The notes under the pieces are model-generated. The model was given only the letters and a program-made list of their open reading frames with translations. It did not search any database and had not been told where the DNA came from. Positions 58,685 to 64,000 of a stretch of 64,000 bases of DNA are shown here, piece by piece. A program made the translations under genes and the position numbers. This stretch comes from Epiperipatus broadwayi. Taxonomy: Eukaryota; Onychophora; Udeonychophora; Euonychophora; Peripatidae. Location: positions 1,531,361 to 1,595,360 of the forward strand of contig JAQFVV010000206.1 of the NCBI GenBank assembly GCA_028023455.1. Reading direction: 5' to 3'. Each line of letters opens with the position of its first letter. The stretch's first letter is position 1.

Positions 58685-58928
58685 TATATATATATATATA
58701 CTGAACAATGATAAATATATGTGTAAGAGATTGTGATCTGAACTAAATGAGTGCTGGTTTAGCATGAAATTTGCATCTTAGGGATCATAGAGCTTTTTTA
58801 CATATCTTTGGTCCTATGTTATGATTACATTCTTTCACAAGGTGATAAAAGTGGATAGAAACCAGCCACTATCTTGCATAAGAGCAATATAATGAAAATT
58901 ACACTACAGAAATATTATTCAGTATTGG
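58685..58928 (+). repeat. Right arm of the large foldback, hammerhead-like relic
   Basis: It mirrors 54772-55008. TGCTGGTTTAGCATGAAAT (stem II plus GAAA) is identical to the family-A motif at 42.8 kb. The CTGATGA box has become CTAAATGA through a small deletion. Its centre is a TA tract, into which the PLE and the 2.15-kb insertion appear to have gone. The two arms are therefore now nearly 3.7 kb apart. Confidence 0.6.
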
Positions 58929-59340
58929 ATAATCTCTAGTCTAATGAATGACGAATAAAAATTATTAGTAAATGTAAATAGTGATTTTTAAACTTATTTA
59001 ATAAAAATATTTAAAATTTAAAAAAATAACTTTTGAATTCTATTGAATTTATAAAATATTCATGGTTTTTAAATAAATATTTGTCTGTCATTGAAGATAT
59101 CAATTATCAAGAATAGTTTTAAAAGATTTTAATTATTACTCCATTTTTAATACCAATTTTTAAATTTAGGTGTCTCATTGATAACATAAATTGTTCCTTT
59201 TTATAAAAATATATGTTTATCAATTACAAGCATACTTAAAATTAAATTAAAAATTGATAAAATTTTAGGCTAACTTTTATGAGATTTTAGATCTTTTAGA
59301 TTAATATATATATATTATAGATATATCAGTGTTAGCAAGA

Positions 59341-59361
59341 ACATTTTGTGTGTGTATATAT

Positions 59362-59400
<39 letters not shown>
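59341..59400. repeat. TA/TG microsatellite at the left LTR edge
   Basis: Two TA runs separated by TAATATA directly precede the TG of the left LTR. This makes the retrotransposon's target duplication unreadable. Confidence 0.9.
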
Positions 59401-59403
<3 letters not shown>

Positions 59404-60514
59404 AATAGGAACTGGGTTCAAACCCTGTTACAAAAGGAACGAGAATGTAGTTGTATATAATTTTTATTTATTTATTAGTATTAGATAATTATTTATAAAA
59501 GTCGCACATACCAAGTGCACGTGTATTTGCTGGAATGAGGGGTGTGGGTATATATTATGAGTGGCATACGTATATGTAGGTAGATATTATTGTTGAGAAC
59601 AGGAAAGTAGAAATTTAGAAGACTTTAAAGCAGTTAAAAGAAAAGTTTTTTTTTGTGAGTATAAATTTCCTGAATGAATTGGCAAAATGGATCACATTGT
59701 TCAATAGAAAGAAAGAAAAATAAAGAAAGCAAAATCCAACTGCTTGAATGGATATGTATTTTGTGTGTGTGTGTGTGTGTTTGTTTTAATTAAATGGATT
59801 TTTCAGAAATAATTTTGATTAAGAAAAATGAACATGGAATGCCATTAGTTATTGAATTAATTTTCCATCTCTTTTGTTTGGTTAAAATTGGCAAAAGGAT
59901 TTGTAATTAAAAGTTCAGGAATTTAAAAAGAAAAAGAGGGATAAGTAAAAGTCAAGATCGCTAAGTGCTTTTCCTTTTGTTTGACATTTTTGTAAGAAAA
60001 TCTATTTTTGAAACAAAGGAATACCAGTGATCAGGTGGGAGGCAACTGGGATTGATTAATTAATTTGAAAAAATGGACAGGGGAACTCTGCTAGTCTTAT
60101 GTGCAAGATATTCTAAATTTTAGTTGAAGAAAATTTATTAGCTGAAAAGAAGAAAGTTGGAGAAGCAAATTGTGTGAACTAAACTACATATATGAGTGAC
60201 CTCATGGATTGCATGGGGTAGAATCACCATCATGCTTGGTCAGTAGTCAGACCCCAGCCATTTTAATATGCCACGTTAATATATTCTACAATCAACATCT
60301 CCAACTGCCCTACATAACTAAAGCTATTTGAATCCAGTGTAGATCATATGCCATTCCGGAATTAAGCTGAAAGAATAAAGAACAGAAGATTGAATACACC
60401 AATTTAGAGGGACTAAAAGAATGAAATGTTAAGTGGAAGTAATGGACACCATATTTGCCTAGGTAGGATTCCCAGAATCTTTTTGCGAGTGCACTCAGAA
60501 ACACATACGCCAGT
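59401..60514 (+). mobile_element. Left LTR of a gag-only LTR retrotransposon (at least this far)
   Basis: TGTAATAGGAACTGGGTTCA starts a stretch that matches 62892-64000 in the same orientation with a few per cent differences, across about 1.1 kb. The comparison ends only because the window ends, so the LTR is longer than 1.11 kb. Minus-strand frames of 64-66 codons at 60310 and 63796 are alike only because the LTRs are alike. Confidence 0.85.
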
Positions 60515-61816
60515 TATTCAAATTATACTATACCGGTAAATATACACTTATTATGCCATTTTCAATTTTTAAAGTTAATCCAACCTAATTGCAAGAATAT
60601 TTCATACTATACCTGTATTATTGAATTTTTTTTATTGTCTTCTCCTGAATAATATTTCATTAAAATATTTATTATATGTATATGTGTGCCATTTATTGAT
60701 TGTGTTTTTTAAATAAGTAATAGTAGATCTGTAGCTAAATTATTGATTTAGTGCAATACACGTTATAGAATTTATGAGTTCCAAAATCTTATACACGTGC
60801 GTGCTGGTGTGAATTTAATGATAATTTATAGTGAGACAGATTAGATAGCAAAGTATATGAGGATTGTAAAAGATTTAGTTTAAACTTTAATGGGATAACA
60901 GAAATAGAAAAATATAGAATGAATTGATTTGAAATTGCATTTCCTTTCATTTCTTTTCTGGCGCATGGTGCTACCACACCCTGAGCATTAAGATGGGCAA
61001 CTAATTAAAAGGCTGAATCAAATAAATATTTAATGGACCCTACAATTCTTGTTGAATAATGAGTTTGGCGCTTAGCAACGAACAAAAAAAAATGCATTCG
61101 TTGTCCATAAATGTAGAGGTCTAGTTAAAGTTAAGTTAAAGCTGGGAGGGTTCAATTTCATTGCCTGATGTGTATGTGTTTTGATGTCAGTGGCTTCACT
61201 TACCCCTTTGAATGACCCATAGTTCAGGAAAACTTCGCATAAGGGGTGAATGACTCGATTTGTTTTCGGGAAAACTTTGTATGGGAAGGGCCGTTAGTAA
61301 TATATATGCGTCACTGTAAAAATTCACCCTCGGAAAGAATAACTGTAGAAAATTTGGTTTGATAAAAGTAAAGGTTTGAATTCAGCTAAATTATAATTTT
61401 AAAAACGTAAACAGTACTCAGAAGAGGGGTAAATTGTTTCAATGGACTCCCAACGATGGGGCTTTTGAAGAACGGAGATCGATAGGGTGAATGCGGCTGA
61501 AGGATATAGAGGGCGCATAAATCAAAGGGAGAAAATTTTTTTTTTAAAAAAAAGAAAGAGAGGAAATATAGTTGTTGTTTTTTTAAGTGTAAAAATGAAT
61601 GCTGTTTAGATAAATATTTTTTTTCTGGGAAGAGAAAAATAATAATGGAATTTAATGGTAAATAGACAAATAGGGAAAAAACAAAAAGGGGAAAAATAAA
61701 TACTATGTGGAGAAATGGTTGGGGGCTGGGACATTGAACCCAGCACGTATTGTTAATCGCATTAAACAAAAATAATATAAAATTAAAATCGGATGAAAAC
61801 TAGGTCACAGAGCAAC
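60515..61816 (+). other. Remainder of left LTR plus leader, boundary not resolved
   Basis: The inner end of the LTR and the primer-binding site lie somewhere here. TGGTGCTACCACACCC at 60966, after CA, and TGGCGCTTAGCAACG at 61066 are two possible primer-binding sites, but I cannot match either to a tRNA with confidence. No gene was recognised. Confidence 0.4.
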
Positions 61817-62688
61817 ATGGATTCAGAAATGTCAGACAAAGGAAAGGAAATGGACATGTTTAAACAGATCATGGTAATGTTATGAGAAATGGAAGAAAGA
61901 TTACGAAAAGAAATAAGGGAAGTAAAGGTAGAAATGAACGAAAGGTTATCAGAGATGCAGATAAAAAATGAAAAGAGTTTGGCAGAATTGGAGAAAAAGT
62001 TGCGTAAAGAAATAGGAAGCAGTAAGGCAGAGGTGGGGGAGAGTGAAAAGCAAGCGACAGATGAATTAGAAGTAGAGGAAAATAAAATTAAGATGGGTCG
62101 AGTCATAATAGGAGAGAAGATAAGGGAAGAGCAGCAAATCATGGAGAAAGAGATAGGTAGCCAGACAAATGTTAACCAATTCCTTAAGATCCATTCATTC
62201 TCTGGTCAAATAGAAGAGGCGCCAGTAGAGCACCTCAAGAGCCTACAGCTGTACTTTAATGTAAACAAAATGTCAGAAGGGAACAAGGTAATAATAGCAT
62301 GTAGCAACTTGGCAGGAGTGCGTTGTCATGGTGGGAGTCTCTATTTTGCCAACCTCGAACGTTTAAAGAGTATACGGAAGCTGTGTGTGAAACGTTTTGG
62401 TCGGAAGAGCGGCAAGAGGTTGTTAGATACTGTATAATGCAGGAAAAATAAAGAGTAAATGGGCAAGAGAACTACACGCAATTTTTTCGGTGACAAGTGG
62501 CTAAATTGCGAACCTTGGATGAATGCAATATGATGGAGCGACATATAATTAGAATTATCAGGCACAATTTGCCAACAAGGATCGAACAGATGCTGATAGG
62601 GAATGGGAGGTCATCGATTGAAGAGGTGGCTGAGATGTTAGGCGCTATAGATATGAGTGAAAGCGAACAGGATAAACCTATAGATTGA
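61817..62688 (+). pseudogene. LTR retrotransposon gag, broken
   Basis: From the ATG at 61817 the frame meets an in-frame TGA at 61883. It then runs from 61889 as a long Glu/Lys-rich coiled coil (EERLRKEIREVKVEMNERL ...) into a gag-like segment, NQFLKIHSFSGQIEEAP then HLKSLQLYFNVNKM, with the spacing of retrotransposon gag domains. A frameshift near 62370 is followed by further stops. The last part (62497-62688, LDECNMMERHIIRIIRHNLP) is in a different frame. No protease, RT or integrase follows: only ~200 bases separate it from the right LTR. The element depends on a partner for pol functions and is now also gag-defective. Confidence 0.75.
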
Positions 62689-62877
62689 GGCAAATGGAGA
62701 AACAATGATCAAGGAAATGATTCTAACCACCAAAAACCATAGCAAATAATAAAATGAAGTTTATGGGGAACAGAAGAAAAGGGGAAAGACATGTACATAT
62801 GGGAAAGGGTTAGGGTCAGTGGTTTTTTTTTCTTTGGTAGCCTTCAAAATGAAATAACCCTCGTTTTGAAGTCTTTC

Positions 62878-62891
62878 AAATGGGGGGCATT
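62878..62891 (+). promoter_or_regulatory. Polypurine tract of the LTR retrotransposon
   Basis: AAATGGGGGGCATT lies directly before the TGACAGG start of the right LTR, the expected place for plus-strand priming. It fixes the element's orientation as plus. Confidence 0.7.
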
Positions 62892-64000
62892 TGACAGGAA
62901 CTGGGTTCAAACCCTGTTACAAAAGGAATGAGAATGTAGTTGTATATCATTTTTATTTATTTATTAGTATTAGATAATTATTTATAAAAGTCACACATAC
63001 CAAGTGCACGTGTATTTGCTGGAACGAGGGGTATGAGTATATATTATGGGTGGCATACATATATATATAGGTAGATATTATTGTTGAAAACAGGAAAGTA
63101 GAAATTTAGAAGACTTTAAAGCAGGTAAAAGAAAAGTTTTTTTTGTGAGTATAAATTTCCTGAATGATTGGCAAAATGGATTGCATTGTTCAATAGAAAG
63201 AAAGAAAAATAAAGAAAGCAAAATTCAACTGCTTGAATGGATATATATTTTTTGTGTGTGTGTGTTTGTTTTAATTAAATGGATTTTTCAGAAATAATTT
63301 TGATTAAGAAAAATGAACATGGAATGCCATTAGTTATTGAACTAATTTTCGATCTCTTTTGTTTGGTTAAAGTTGGCAAAAGGATTTGTAATTAAAAGCT
63401 CAGGAATTTAAAAAAAAAAAGAGAGATAAGTAAAAGTCAAGATCGCTAAGTGGTTTTCCTTTTGTTTGACATTTTTGTAAGAAAATCTATTTTCGGGAAA
63501 CAAAGGAATACCAGCGATCAGGTGGGAGGCAACTGGGATTGATTAATTAATTTGAAAAACAGACAGGGGAGCTCTGCTAGTCTTATGTGCAAGATATTCT
63601 AAATTTTAGTTGAAGAAAATTTATTAGCTGAAAAGAAGAAAGTTAGAGAAGCAAATTGTGCGAACTAAACTACATATATGAGTGACCTCATGGATCGCAT
63701 GGGGTAGAATCACCATTGTGTTTGGTCAGTGTTTGGACCTCAGCCATTTTAATATGCCATGTTAATATATTCTACAATCAACATCTCCAACTGCCCTACA
63801 TAACTAAAGCTATTTGAATCCAGTGTAGATCGTATGCCATTCCAGAATTAAGCCGAAAGAATAAGGAACAGAAGATTGAATATACCACTTTAGAGGAACT
63901 AAAGGAATGAAATGTTAAGTGGAAGTGATGGATGCCATATTTGCCTAGGTAGGATTCCCAGAATCTTTTTGCAAGTGCACTCGGAAACACAGACACCAGT
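62892..64000 (+). mobile_element. Right LTR, cut by the window end
   Basis: It begins TGACAGGAACTGGGTTCAAA and follows the left LTR base for base with scattered substitutions and small indels. Divergence looks modest, of the order of a few per cent by eye, so the insertion is not very old. The start differs slightly from the left LTR (TGACAGG versus TGTAATAGG). Confidence 0.85.

Larger units (their letters stand above)
54346..64000 (+). other. Intron downstream of exon D (open at window end)
   Basis: No further alpha2/delta exon was recognised. The first ~420 bases (54346-54771) and 58929-59340 hold nothing supportable. The rest is a nested group of elements (54.77-58.93 kb) and an LTR retrotransposon (59.4 kb to the window end). 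Confidence 0.6.

Noticed and set aside
60310-60504. 64-codon minus-strand frame matched by 66 codons at 63796
   Set aside because: Conserved only through LTR identity; it is antisense to the element.
1-64000. CRISPR arrays, operons, bacterial promoters
   Set aside because: Spliced exons, LINEs, PLEs and AT-rich introns show a eukaryotic nuclear sequence; repeats found are palindromic or dispersed, not CRISPR-like.

Overview
This is an AT-rich, repeat-dense animal (metazoan) window. It lies almost entirely inside the introns of one plus-strand gene, a voltage-gated calcium channel alpha2/delta subunit. Four short exons (64, 51, 100 and 69 bp) sit at about 15.6, 28.1, 43.8 and 54.3 kb. They join in frame through GT-AG introns of 12.4, 15.7 and 10.4 kb and encode the end of the VWA_N region plus the first half of the VWA domain, including the DxSGS metal site. 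The huge introns, RTE-type LINEs, Penelope-like elements (PLEs), TA microsatellites and many foldback repeats would fit a lophotrochozoan, perhaps a cephalopod mollusc. The organism is inference only.

Layout. 0-15.5 kb: a 347-bp-period direct repeat, two decayed LINE fragments, two copies of a 0.87-0.96 kb terminal-inverted-repeat (TIR) element, and a decayed PLE endonuclease. 15.6-28 kb: exon A, a foldback element with hammerhead-like motifs at 17.6 kb, an unassigned block at 19.9-21.8 kb, and a 619-bp hammerhead-bearing foldback inserted into a LINE relic with a 13-bp target duplication. 28-43.8 kb: exon B, LINE relics, another hammerhead unit at 36 kb, and a 1.6 kb palindrome at 41.3-42.9 kb made of inverted tandem dimers of a 473-bp unit, each unit carrying a hammerhead-type ribozyme motif. 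43.8-54.3 kb: exon C, a 5'-truncated LINE with a 610-codon open frame, a second PLE relic, and several long palindromes. 54.3-64 kb: exon D, a nested set of elements ending in a young PLE with an open RT/GIY-YIG frame, and a gag-only LTR retrotransposon whose right LTR runs off the window.

The most interesting signal is a set of repeat families with type-I hammerhead ribozyme cores: a CTGATGA box, stem II, a GAAA box, a very short stem III, and a stem I that closes by base pairing. The two best-bounded insertions each have a 13-bp target-site duplication. Several carry an inverted copy of their own 3' end at the 5' side, the same geometry as the PLE at 57.3-58.6 kb. This suggests retrozyme-like units copied by PLE machinery. 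The motifs and duplications are seen directly; the mobilisation model is inference.
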